The notes: a model not told the origin generated them from the sequence alone. A stretch of 18,302 nt of DNA from CAYWHE01 sp964458125 (GCA_964458125.1 CAYWHE010000070.1:1-18302), one strand, 5' to 3'. Counted from the stretch's first letter, positions 7,945 through 15,584 are shown. Made by a program: numbers and translations.

Positions 7945-8797
7945 TCATTCCTGTTCAGGATCATGGTTATTTATCCTGCTTATAACCGCCATGAGCGGAC
8001 TGGTTATGTCCGGCTGCAAGACAACCATCAAGACCGTCAAGATCAACGAGAATCTGAAAAAGGATACCCTTGCCTCAAGGGATACCTCTCCCCAGAATAT
8101 TTACCGTCTTCTGCGCCTGCATGAATTCAACAGCGAATGGGTTTATGCCAAAGCCAATGTGAATGCACGGGTGGATGACAGATCGAATTCCTTTTCCATC
8201 ACGCTGAAAATAAAACGGGACAGTGTCATCTGGATTTATATTTCCCCCCTGTTGGGCCTGGAGGCTGCCCGTGTTCTGATCACCGGTGACTCACTGAAGC
8301 TGATGGACAGGATCAACCGGAAATACCAGCTGGCCGATTATAAATACCTGCGTGACCTGCTGCGCATCAACGTAAACTTCGAGATTCTCCAGGCCATGCT
8401 CACCGGAAATTTTTTTGCTTACCGGAATGAAAATAAATTTGCATCCGTTTACCTGGAAGACAAATATTATATCCTGAGTACGCTGAGCAAGCATAAACTG
8501 AAACGTTCCCTGGAAGAAAAGGATCCCAACAAGCCTGTGATACAGGATATGTGGATCGATGATGAGCATTTCCGCATTATGCGAAATAGTGTGGAAGATA
8601 ACAGGATTAATAAAACAATGGAAATCAACTATTCCGACTTCCGCCCGACGGACTACGGGTTGTTTCCCTATCGCTGTGTAACGGATATCCAAGCCGACCA
8701 GCGCATCCATATTGACATTGAATATACCAAACTCACCCTGGGTGAGCCTCAGGAATTTCCGTTCAACATACCCGACAGCTATGAAAAGATGCGTTAA
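7919..8797 (+). CDS. DUF4292 family lipoprotein (LolB/LolA-like fold candidate)
   Basis: About 292 residues if translation begins at TTG 7919. The body matches DUF4292: a conserved block LKIKRDSVIWIYISPLLGLE, then ARVLITGDSLKLMDRINRKY, typical of Bacteroidota envelope proteins. The N-terminus has a hydrophobic stretch ending in VMSGC, a plausible lipobox, so it is probably lipid-anchored in the outer membrane. The first in-frame ATG (7991) lies inside the hydrophobic stretch and leaves only 8 residues before the Cys. TTG 7919, which overlaps the TPR gene by 26 nt, gives a proper signal peptide (QIRSSTNN... then WLFILLITA). The start is therefore uncertain; an unusual start codon or a small sequencing error are both possible. 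The fold is thought to resemble the Lol lipoprotein-sorting proteins, but the function is unknown. Confidence 0.82.
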   Translation: MQIRSSTNNHSCSGSWLFILLITAMSGLVMSGCKTTIKTVKINENLKKDTLASRDTSPQNIYRLLRLHEFNSEWVYAKANVNARVDDRSNSFSITLKIKRDSVIWIYISPLLGLEAARVLITGDSLKLMDRINRKYQLADYKYLRDLLRINVNFEILQAMLTGNFFAYRNENKFASVYLEDKYYILSTLSKHKLKRSLEEKDPNKPVIQDMWIDDEHFRIMRNSVEDNRINKTMEINYSDFRPTDYGLFPYRCVTDIQADQRIHIDIEYTKLTLGEPQEFPFNIPDSYEKMR

Positions 8798-10010
8798 CAT
8801 GTCCTTCCTGCTGTTGATGCTGGCTGTTGTTTTTTGTTCCGGCCAGATCCAGAGTAAAAAGGACCTTGAAAAAAGACGGGCCAAACTGCAGAAGGAAATC
8901 GATGAAACCAACCGTATGCTGCAGGCCACTTCCCGGAATAAAAACCGCTCCATGGCTGAATTACAGGCGCTGAATAAGAAAATCAGGGTGAGGCAGGAAC
9001 TGATTGTCACGATCAACAGTGAAATAGATGCATTGGGGGGGCAGATTATTGAAACGAACCAGGAAATCATTTCCCTGGAAGATAAGATGGCCGAGCTCAA
9101 GCGGAATTATGCCAACATGATTCTTTATGCTTACCGCAACCAGAATGAATACCAGCGGCTGATGTTTGTTTTTGCTTCCGCTGATTTCAACCAGGCATAC
9201 AAGCGCCTGAAATACCTCCAGCAGTATAGTGAACAGCGTAAAAACCAGGCCCAGCTGATTGGTGATACCCAGCAACGGCTGACCGGTAAACGATCGGAAC
9301 TGGAATTCCAGAAAAAAGATAAAACGCGTCTGAAATCGAATCAGGAAAACCAGAAGAAAACACTCGACAAGGAAAAAGGTGAACAGGAGGTGCTGCTGAC
9401 CAAACTGCAGCAAAATGAAAAGAAACTGGCCAAGCAGTTAGCCGACAAACAGGCCGCCAAGGAGAAGCTGGACAAGGCCCTGGAAGCGCTGATCCGCAAG
9501 GAAATTGAAGCCGCCAAGAAAAAAGCCACAGCGGCGGGCAAGAAAAATGTAACCAATACCAACGTTTTTACCCTGACACCGGAAGCCCAGAAATTATCCT
9601 CCAGTTTTGCCGGCAACAGGGGCTCATTACCCTGGCCGGTGGAACAGGGTACCATTACCGGCGTGTTTGGCGATCATCCTCACCCTGTGCTGAAAGGCAT
9701 TATGGTGAAAAGTAATGGAATAGACATCAGCACGAATAAAGGCAGCAGTGCGAGGTCTATTTTCCAGGGGGAAGTCACGCATGTGACTACCATTGCAGGA
9801 AATAAAGTCGTCATCATCCGGCATGGGGAATACCTCAGTGTATATTCGAACCTGAACGATGTGTTTGTTTCCCAGGGGGATAAAGTCACCACCAAACAGC
9901 GCATAGGTTCCATTCATACCAGCGTGGAAGATGCCCGTACCGAGTTGCACCTGGAAATATGGAAAGGATTCAATAAACTCGACCCGTCGGCCTGGCTGGC
10001 AAAAAAATAG
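8781..10010 (+). CDS. EnvC-like murein hydrolase activator (coiled coil + degenerate M23/LytM domain)
   Basis: A 409-residue periplasmic protein. ATG 8781 overlaps the DUF4292 gene by 17 nt and gives a good signal peptide (MKRCVNMSFLLLMLAVVFCS). Residues 25-255 are a long Lys/Glu/Gln-rich coiled coil. Residues 283-409 form a LytM/M23-like domain beginning at LPWPVEQGTITGVFGDHPHP. The metal ligands are mostly lost: HxGxD reads S311-NGI-D315, YxHL reads YSNL (Asn357), and HxH reads E388-L-H390. This matches EnvC/NlpD-type activators, which bind no zinc and instead switch on N-acetylmuramoyl-L-alanine amidases during cell separation. The partner amidase is not in the window. An active endopeptidase is unlikely with this set of residues. 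Confidence 0.88.
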   Translation: MKRCVNMSFLLLMLAVVFCSGQIQSKKDLEKRRAKLQKEIDETNRMLQATSRNKNRSMAELQALNKKIRVRQELIVTINSEIDALGGQIIETNQEIISLEDKMAELKRNYANMILYAYRNQNEYQRLMFVFASADFNQAYKRLKYLQQYSEQRKNQAQLIGDTQQRLTGKRSELEFQKKDKTRLKSNQENQKKTLDKEKGEQEVLLTKLQQNEKKLAKQLADKQAAKEKLDKALEALIRKEIEAAKKKATAAGKKNVTNTNVFTLTPEAQKLSSSFAGNRGSLPWPVEQGTITGVFGDHPHPVLKGIMVKSNGIDISTNKGSSARSIFQGEVTHVTTIAGNKVVIIRHGEYLSVYSNLNDVFVSQGDKVTTKQRIGSIHTSVEDARTELHLEIWKGFNKLDPSAWLAKK

Positions 10011-10030
10011 GTTTTTACTCCATTTTAACT

Positions 10031-10038
10031 TACCTTTG
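10031..10038 (+). promoter_or_regulatory. -7 box TACCTTTG before tatA
   Basis: TACCTTTG matches the Bacteroidota TAnnTTTG -7 consensus and lies 16 bp before ATG 10055, giving a leader of about 10 nt. A T-rich stretch at 10012-10016 lies near the -33 position but is a weak match. It suggests tatA can be transcribed independently of the EnvC operon. Confidence 0.55.
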
Positions 10039-10054
10039 TTCAAAATTAACAGTC

Positions 10055-10255
10055 ATGTTAAACTTCATCATTTTAGGATTCCTCGGCGGGATAGGCGGAA
10101 CGGAGATTTTCCTGGTCATCCTGGTATTGCTTCTTTTTTTCGGAGGCAAGCGCATCCCGGAACTGGCCAAGGGCCTTGGAAAAGGAATCAGGGAATTTAA
10201 AGATGCCTCCAAAGGGATTACCGAAGACGAGGATAAGCCAAAGAAAGCAGAGTAG
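10055..10255 (+). CDS. tatA: Sec-independent protein translocase TatA/E
   Basis: A 66-residue membrane protein of the twin-arginine translocase, which moves folded proteins across the inner membrane. It has one N-terminal transmembrane helix (IGGTEIFLVILVLLLFFGGK) and the conserved FGGKRIPELAKGLGKGIREF hinge plus amphipathic helix (residues 29-48). An acidic and basic hydrophilic tail follows. Length and motif fit TatA/E rather than TatB, which has a longer C-terminal tail. No tatC lies nearby, which is usual in this phylum. It is flanked by its own -7 box and by the promoter of the next gene. It sits directly after the EnvC-like gene; a functional link is only positional. Confidence 0.95.
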   Translation: MLNFIILGFLGGIGGTEIFLVILVLLLFFGGKRIPELAKGLGKGIREFKDASKGITEDEDKPKKAE

Positions 10256-10332
10256 TCCTTTTCTTCGTATTCCTCCTGTTCATTTCTTTTCCCGCCCGCC
10301 CAGGCAACCTGTTGTGCTTCAGCACTAAATTT

Positions 10333-10340
10333 TATCTTTG
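10333..10340 (+). promoter_or_regulatory. Promoter of the TMTC-like gene (TTG...TATCTTTG)
   Basis: TATCTTTG is an exact TAnnTTTG match, 21 bp before ATG 10362. TTGTG at 10312-10316 sits about 18 bp upstream, close to the expected -33 TTTG spacing. The inferred transcription start is near 10347, giving a very short leader, and this supports ATG 10362 over the upstream in-frame TTG at 10338. A GTGC-TTCA-GCAC hairpin (10314-10325) lies inside the promoter; its role is unknown. Confidence 0.65.
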
Positions 10341-10361
10341 TGGCCAACCCAGTTGGTCATC

Positions 10362-12488
10362 ATGAAAATTTCGAAACCTTCCCGGTCATCCAAAACGGCT
10401 GCTGCACAACCTGCCACGCCAGTTGCCAGTCCGGAAGCCCTGAAAAGACTGCGCATCCTGTTGGGGCTGATCTGCGCCTCGTTTGCCTTTTTGCTTTATG
10501 TCAATACCCTCGGGCACGATTATGCCGTGGATGACGGAACAGTCATTAAAAACAATAAACTGACGGTTCAGGGGGTGAAGGCCATCCCGGAAATACTGAC
10601 GAGCGCCTATCGCAAGGGATTCTGGGAGCGGAAAGAAGGTGTTTACCGACCCTTGTCCGTGGTCATGTTTGCCATTGAATACCAACTGGCACCCGATAAG
10701 CCTTTTCCCGGGCACCTGGTGAATGTGCTCCTCTACGCCCTTACCGGCTGGCTCCTGTTTATCACGCTTTGCAGGTTATTCCCCGGGAAAAACTTCCTGC
10801 TCCCCTTTGTCATTTCACTTTTATTTATCGCTCATCCCATTCATACGGAGGTGGTGGCCAACATTAAAAGCCGGGATGAAATCCTGTGTTTCCTCCTGGT
10901 GATCAGTTCCGTTTATTTTTTGTTGCGGCAGAGTTCCAATCCATCCCCGTTAAATGTGGCCGGTTGTGCAGTCAGTTATTTTCTGGCATTGCTTTCCAAG
11001 GAAAATGCCATGACGGCACTGGCGGTATTTCCATTGATTCTGTATTTTTTTACGGCCGCCGATCTGAAAAAAGTCCTTTTACAATCCCTGGTTTTTGGTC
11101 TGGTGGCCATGGTTTACCTGGGTCTGCGTTATATGGCGCTTGGCGGATTGAATTACAATGTGGAGATTCTGGTCATTAACAATTCGCTGATTGAGGCGCC
11201 TGATGCCCTGTCACGCCTTGCCAGCGCCATGATGATTATGGGCCGGTACCTGTTGCTGCTTGTGTTCCCGCATCCGCTGACCTTCGATTATTCCTACAAC
11301 CAGATTCCCAACGTGGGGATCGGGGATTTCAAAGCCCTGTTATCCATTGGCATATACGCCGGACTGGTGATCTACGCCATTAAAAATATAAAGACCAAGA
11401 ATCCTGTCAGCTTCGGCATTTTCTTTTTCCTGCTGACCATGTCCCTGGTCTCCAACCTGGTAATCCTGATTGAAGCCGTCATGGGAGAACGATTTACCTA
11501 CATGCCTTCGCTGGGCTTTGCCATCTCTGCCGGCACTGCACTGACTATGCTGTTGAAAGCGGATGCCACAAAAATTAAATCAACTTCCCTGAGCGGGTTT
11601 TTCCGGCAACACAAACCGGTGCTGGGTATTTTGTCCATCGTTCTGCTCTTTTATTCCTTTAAAACGGTCACCCGGAACATGGATTGGAAGGACAACCTCC
11701 GCCTGCTGGAAAAGGATGTGCAGACCTCACCTAACAGTGCCCGTATACGTTATGCCTACGGCAGCGCCCTGGTGATTGAAAAAGGACTGGATGAAAAGGA
11801 CCCGGTCAAAAAGGAACAATACCTCAACAGGGGAATTGCCGAACTGGAAAAGGGAGTCAGTCTGCTGGCCAGTTACTCCGATGCCTGGTATCACCTGGGC
11901 ATGGCTTATAAGGAAAAAGGGGACGGTGCCAATGCCGTCAGGGCCTTTGAACAGGCCAAAGCAGGCAAGAACTGGAAGGATGCCGAGTTTTTCAACTCCT
12001 CCGGACTGGCTTACAATGAAGCCAAACAGTATGACAAAGCCATTGCTGATTTCAAGCAATCCATTGCCCTCAATCCCAAACAGGAGGAAGCCTTTAACAA
12101 TCTCGGCCTGACGTATTGCGATGCCGGCATGCTGAATGAATCCGTGAAGGCCCTGGAGGAAGCTTTGCGCCTGAATCCGAAAATGGATAAGGCTTATTAT
12201 AACATGGGAAACACCTATGCCAAAGCCGGTGATTTCAACAAGGCTATTGAATGGTACATGAAGGCTGTCGCATTAAAAACGGACTATGCTGATGCCTACA
12301 ACAATATCGGGAACAGTTACGCTGCCATGAAGCAATACGATAAAGCAATCGAAAGCTATAAGAAAGTGATTGAAATCAATCCGCAAAATGCCAAGGTTCT
12401 TTTCAACATTGGAGTTACCTATCACATGCTGGGCGATGATAAAACTGCGGATGAATATATCGCCCGGTCCAAGGCGCAGGGGCAGTAA
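10362..12488 (+). CDS. TMTC-like multipass membrane protein (GT-C fold candidate) with C-terminal TPRs
   Basis: A 708-residue protein; ATG 10362 is chosen because the promoter box overlaps the upstream TTG. Residues 31-435 are a multipass membrane region. The first periplasmic loop carries an Asp pair (VDD, 56-58) and YRPLSV (95-100). FIAHPIHTEVVANI (155-168), then R171-DE, and GERFTYMPSLGF (375-386) are hallmarks of the TMTC/GT-C glycosyltransferase superfamily. From about residue 455 there are six or so TPRs (YNEAKQYDKAIADFKQSIAL, AYYNMGNTYAKAGDFNKAIE). In animals TMTC proteins O-mannosylate cadherins; the bacterial homologues are mostly uncharacterised and no substrate can be named. A lipid-linked mannosyl donor and secreted acceptors are reasonable guesses. 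It converges on the - strand gene 10 bp away. Confidence 0.82.
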   Translation: MKISKPSRSSKTAAAQPATPVASPEALKRLRILLGLICASFAFLLYVNTLGHDYAVDDGTVIKNNKLTVQGVKAIPEILTSAYRKGFWERKEGVYRPLSVVMFAIEYQLAPDKPFPGHLVNVLLYALTGWLLFITLCRLFPGKNFLLPFVISLLFIAHPIHTEVVANIKSRDEILCFLLVISSVYFLLRQSSNPSPLNVAGCAVSYFLALLSKENAMTALAVFPLILYFFTAADLKKVLLQSLVFGLVAMVYLGLRYMALGGLNYNVEILVINNSLIEAPDALSRLASAMMIMGRYLLLLVFPHPLTFDYSYNQIPNVGIGDFKALLSIGIYAGLVIYAIKNIKTKNPVSFGIFFFLLTMSLVSNLVILIEAVMGERFTYMPSLGFAISAGTALTMLLKADATKIKSTSLSGFFRQHKPVLGILSIVLLFYSFKTVTRNMDWKDNLRLLEKDVQTSPNSARIRYAYGSALVIEKGLDEKDPVKKEQYLNRGIAELEKGVSLLASYSDAWYHLGMAYKEKGDGANAVRAFEQAKAGKNWKDAEFFNSSGLAYNEAKQYDKAIADFKQSIALNPKQEEAFNNLGLTYCDAGMLNESVKALEEALRLNPKMDKAYYNMGNTYAKAGDFNKAIEWYMKAVALKTDYADAYNNIGNSYAAMKQYDKAIESYKKVIEINPQNAKVLFNIGVTYHMLGDDKTADEYIARSKAQGQ

Positions 12489-12498
12489 ACCTGGGACT

Positions 12499-13146
12499 TC
12501 AGTTCAACACATAGGTATTGTACCGGTTAACGGCCTTTCTGAATTTCAGTTTGTGCATCACATTCATCACGATGGCCGTTGCCTCAACGGCTGATACCGA
12601 CAGGGCTGCGGTCAGGAACAGGACAGGAGCGAAATTCGGATTGTTGACTTGATTTTCAAGCATTGATCCACCGGCAATAATGGAATAAAAAAGCGGGATG
12701 CCGGCAAAGCCGAATATCATCGTGGCTGTCTTGTACTTTTTTGCCTCCCTGATATACTGGTTGATTTCCGGGATATCCGGTCTGACCATGAGTTTGTACA
12801 GGTATTTCCTGTCGGCATGCAGTTCCCTGTAAACATACTCCCGCTCGAAAGTTTTGATGGTGTATTTCCTGAGTTCAGCGGAATCATGGGGAATGATCTC
12901 AGTTACCCCGTTTTGAAAGAGGATGGTTTTCAGGTCACCGGTTCCCCGCATGATCTGCACGGAATCCGGAGCGCCTGCAGGATGATAGAGAATGTATGAA
13001 CCGGCCATTTCCAGGACCTTACCGGAGATCCCTTCGCCTGAAATCAACCGGATGGTATCCTGGGCCTTCAGACTGGCAGTCGTCCAAAAAACGAATGCAG
13101 CCAGCAAACATCCGGCTTTGATTCCTGTCTGAAAACAGCCTTTCAC
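12499..13146 (-). CDS. Small membrane protein of unknown function, paralogue of the upstream gene
   Basis: A 215-residue protein that begins at GTG 13146, 9 bp after the stop of its neighbour. It has an N-terminal signal peptide (GIKAGCLLAAFVFWTTASLKAQ), then a beta-rich stretch (QDTIRLISGEGISGKVLEMAG ... ILFQNGVTEI, 29-84). Next is a charged, Tyr/Lys-rich region, followed by two hydrophobic segments at about 139-158 and 172-195. The C-terminus is KLKFRKAVNRYN (199-210). The QDTI...G.V.E......PD.......F.NG.TE pattern resembles a secreted N-terminal module common in Bacteroidota proteins. I recognise no enzyme motif. It is probably an envelope protein with the beta module on the periplasmic side. 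It shares its layout with the gene upstream, suggesting an old duplication. Confidence 0.72.
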   Translation of the reverse strand: MKGCFQTGIKAGCLLAAFVFWTTASLKAQDTIRLISGEGISGKVLEMAGSYILYHPAGAPDSVQIMRGTGDLKTILFQNGVTEIIPHDSAELRKYTIKTFEREYVYRELHADRKYLYKLMVRPDIPEINQYIREAKKYKTATMIFGFAGIPLFYSIIAGGSMLENQVNNPNFAPVLFLTAALSVSAVEATAIVMNVMHKLKFRKAVNRYNTYVLN

Positions 13147-13155
13147 AGGTTGGTG

Positions 13156-13764
13156 TTATTGAATGAAATTTTTATTGAACCGGTTCACAGCCTGTTTCAA
13201 TTTGGAATGACCCGTGAACAAAACAAACAGTGATCCGATTTCTGCAAAGATAATATACCCATACAGCTTCTCCGGTTCTTTTATTTTCTCAAACCCCTGG
13301 GGGTTGATAATGCCGTAAAGGCCTGTCAGTGAAGCCAGGTGAAAGCCATGCACAACCATGGCCAGGGAGGCATAAAAATAGCTTTTTGAATCCCTGACCA
13401 GGTCGGTTACAACTGGTTCATGCTGACTCAGCAACAGCCTGTTCAACGCCCCACCCTCAACCGGTCTTTCGTTTATAAAATAGCTGCCCCTGAAGAATAT
13501 AATTTTTTGCCTTTCCGCCTGCTCCCGGGTAAAGGCATAATTTTCAGTCATTCCATTTACAAACCGGATGCGACTGATTTCATTTTGAGGAACCGTTGTT
13601 AACAGGGTATCCGGATTCCCCTCCTCCTGTATAGTGATGATCCTGTTGTTGATTTCAATAATCCTTCCGGTCAGAATGGTTTTGTTGATCCGCATAATCG
13701 TGTCCTGTCCCCTGAGCGACCATATTCCATTTCCAAACAACAACAGGCAGCACCAAAATTTCAT
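13156..13764 (-). CDS. Small membrane protein of unknown function, first of a tandem paralogous pair
   Basis: A 202-residue protein starting at ATG 13764. A signal-like N-terminus (MKFWCCLLLFGNGIWSLRGQ) is followed by a beta-rich module beginning QDTIMRINKT. It has RIIEINNRIITIQEEGNPDT (34-53) and ISRIRFVNGMTENY (63-76). Two hydrophobic segments follow (about 128-153 and 168-185), then a conserved tail KLKQAVNRFNKNF (188-200). The order of elements, spacing and tail match the next gene (KLKFRKAVNRYN), so the two are paralogous although overall identity is low. No catalytic residues are evident. The gene lies 41 bp after the pseudouridine synthase stop and may share its transcript. Function is unknown; a membrane-anchored sensor or structural role is speculation. 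Confidence 0.72.
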   Translation of the reverse strand: MKFWCCLLLFGNGIWSLRGQDTIMRINKTILTGRIIEINNRIITIQEEGNPDTLLTTVPQNEISRIRFVNGMTENYAFTREQAERQKIIFFRGSYFINERPVEGGALNRLLLSQHEPVVTDLVRDSKSYFYASLAMVVHGFHLASLTGLYGIINPQGFEKIKEPEKLYGYIIFAEIGSLFVLFTGHSKLKQAVNRFNKNFIQ

Positions 13765-13805
13765 ATCGTTATATGCTCATTCGTTTCACCTGGAAAAACC
13801 TGGTA

Positions 13806-15161
13806 TCACCGGCTTCCGGCAATCATTTTCAGCATGTTGACCTCCAGTTCGCTAAGATATCTCCATTTGCCGCGGGGCAAATCCTTTTTAGTCAGTCCGG
13901 CGAAGATGACGCGGTCCAGCTTTCTCACTTCATATCCCAGGCTTTCAAAAATCCTTCTCACAATCCTGTTTTGCCCGGAATGCAACGCCAACCCGATATG
14001 GTTTTTATCCTGCCCGGTTCCGTCATAATTGATTTCATCCACCTTGATAAACCCGTCTTCCAGTTGAATGCCGGCAGCGATCTGCTTCATGTCCGCAAGG
14101 CTCAGGTTCTTGTCGAGTTCGGCATGATATATTTTTTTGATATGGGAGCTGGGATGCGTCAGTTTTTTGGTCAGCTCCCCGTCGTTGGTGATGAGTAACA
14201 GCCCCGTGGTGTTCCGGTCAAGGCGGCCCACCGGGTAGATGCGTTCCTTACAGGCGTTTTCCACCAGTTTCATCACCGTTTTCCGCTCCTCCGGATCATC
14301 CGTAGTGGTGATATAATCCTTTGGCTTGTTCAGCAGCACATATACCTTTCTTTCCTTGCGTATAGGAGTATTGTTATACCTGATCACATCGTGCCTGGAA
14401 ACCTTAATACCCATTTCAGTCACGATTTTGCCATTTACCGATACGAGCCCGGCTTTGATGAGTTCATCGGCTTCACGCCTGGAACAAATGCCGCTGTTGG
14501 AGATGTATTTATTCAGCCGGATGAGCTTTTCTTCCCGCACAGGAAAAGTTTCCCCGGAAGGAACTCCGGATCCCATTGTCTTTTTTTCACGGACCGGGTA
14601 TGGTTTGTCCCTGTCTGCACTGCTATATGGCTTGCGTACGGCTTTATCCCTTTCCGTCGGACGGGAATCCCGGCTGCGGAAAGGTTTCCGTTCCCTGTCA
14701 CCCCTCCTTTTTTCAAATACCGGCTTACGAACCGGTCTGCCTTCACTTCTGACCGGTGTTTCGGCCTCACCCGCTGTTTTCTCTGGACGCCTGACATCAT
14801 CCTGATCCGGCTCCCGGTCACGGGGTTTGGCTGGTCCCCTGCGTTCCCCATCCTTACGGAACGGCCTGTCTGATCTGCTGCGGGCAGGTCTGTCACGTTC
14901 TTCTCCTGGTCCTTTACGGCCTTCCTCCCTTCGGAATGGCCTGTCTGATCTGCTGCGGGCAGGTCTGTCGCTTCTCTTGGCCGGTTCTGTATGGTCATCC
15001 TCCTTCCGGAAGGGATTACCTGAGCGGTCGGGCGCTGATCTGCCCTTTGCCTCTGCCGGCTCATCGTATGAAGTCCGCTGATTCCATCCTTTTCTATTTT
15101 CATCGGAGTTTTTACGTTCAGGTTTTCCCCTTTTTCGTCCCCGGTCATTCGTTGGTGTCAT
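13806..15161 (-). CDS. rluB: RsuA/RluB/RluE-type pseudouridine synthase with long charged N-terminal extension
   Basis: A 451-residue protein that isomerises uridine to pseudouridine in rRNA. Residues 213-260 are an S4 RNA-binding domain (IRLNKYISNSGICSRREADE). The catalytic domain has VGRLDRNTTGLLLITNDGEL (311-330); Asp315 is the catalytic aspartate. Conserved distal motifs are KIYHAELD (343-350) and SGQNRIVRRIFESLG (395-409). Residues 1-210 are a low-complexity extension of Arg, Asp, Lys, Pro and Ser with internal repeats of DRPARSRSDRPFR. Such extensions are common on this enzyme in Bacteroidota and may add RNA binding. The gene symbol is the best-fitting paralogue; RsuA, RluB and RluE cannot be separated with certainty here. 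It lies 57 bp after yraN. Confidence 0.87.
   Translation of the reverse strand: MTPTNDRGRKRGKPERKNSDENRKGWNQRTSYDEPAEAKGRSAPDRSGNPFRKEDDHTEPAKRSDRPARSRSDRPFRREEGRKGPGEERDRPARSRSDRPFRKDGERRGPAKPRDREPDQDDVRRPEKTAGEAETPVRSEGRPVRKPVFEKRRGDRERKPFRSRDSRPTERDKAVRKPYSSADRDKPYPVREKKTMGSGVPSGETFPVREEKLIRLNKYISNSGICSRREADELIKAGLVSVNGKIVTEMGIKVSRHDVIRYNNTPIRKERKVYVLLNKPKDYITTTDDPEERKTVMKLVENACKERIYPVGRLDRNTTGLLLITNDGELTKKLTHPSSHIKKIYHAELDKNLSLADMKQIAAGIQLEDGFIKVDEINYDGTGQDKNHIGLALHSGQNRIVRRIFESLGYEVRKLDRVIFAGLTKKDLPRGKWRYLSELEVNMLKMIAGSR
14857..14969. repeat. Two near-identical 38-bp direct repeats inside the pseudouridine synthase gene
   Basis: Copies at 14857-14894 and 14932-14969 differ at one base (cggaaCgg versus cggaaTgg). 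The period is 75 bp (25 codons), so the repeats keep frame and encode the two DRPARSRSDRPFR segments of the N-terminal extension. A homologous loss or gain of one unit would shorten or lengthen the protein without a frameshift. Confidence 0.85.
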
Positions 15162-15218
15162 GTTGGTATAATGGTAAAGATTTTTATGTATGCTGTAACG
15201 GGCTCAGGCCCTGATGAT

Positions 15219-15584
15219 TTAAACGACACCGGGATAAAAGGCAGCCGGAATATGATGCAACCTGTTTTGTCCGTTGGTGCTAACAATGGCTATAACATCG
15301 AAACGGACTTCCAGTACTATTTTTCTTTGATCTACATAGGCCTGGGCCGCATCACTTAACAATCTTTGTTTGGATTCGGTTACGGCTTCTTCCGGCTCAC
15401 CGAAAAAAGCCGTTGAGCGGGTTTTCACTTCCACGACTACCAGCCTGTTTTCATTCACGGCAATCAGGTCGACCTCTGCCTTGCCGTGCCTCCAGTTCCT
15501 TTCAAGGATTTCAAATCCCTGTTCCTCGAGGAATGCAGCAGCCAGTTCTTCTCCTGCTTTGCCCAACCGGTGTTGCCGTGCCAT
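15219..15584 (-). CDS. yraN: YraN family (UPF0102) endonuclease-like protein
   Basis: A 121-residue protein of the YraN/UPF0102 family, which has a restriction-endonuclease-like fold. The visible signature is LGKAGEELAAAFLEEQGFEI (7-26), then GKAEVDLIA (34-42) and VVVEVKTRS (49-57). The Asp of the EVDLIA segment and the Glu-x-Lys of VEVK are the usual (D/E)xK nuclease-like residues. The common G(E/D)IDLI reads KAEVDLI here, a modest variation. Biochemical function is not established for most members. ATG 15584 lies 2 bp after the LdcA stop, so the two are co-transcribed. Confidence 0.9.
   Translation of the reverse strand: MARQHRLGKAGEELAAAFLEEQGFEILERNWRHGKAEVDLIAVNENRLVVVEVKTRSTAFFGEPEEAVTESKQRLLSDAAQAYVDQRKIVLEVRFDVIAIVSTNGQNRLHHIPAAFYPGVV

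Noticed and set aside
8291..9100. A 269-residue open frame on the - strand across the DUF4292 and EnvC-like genes
   Set aside because: It runs antisense to two well-supported genes, has no recognisable domain, and its composition is that of a reverse-strand shadow.
13773..14805. Open frames of up to 159 residues on the + strand across the pseudouridine synthase gene
   Set aside because: The - strand holds the S4 and catalytic motifs in full; the + frames have no family features.
15200..15214. GGGC-TCAG-GCCC hairpin between yraN and the pseudouridine synthase gene
   Set aside because: The stem is only 4 bp, with no T-run on the - strand, so it does not support a terminator call.
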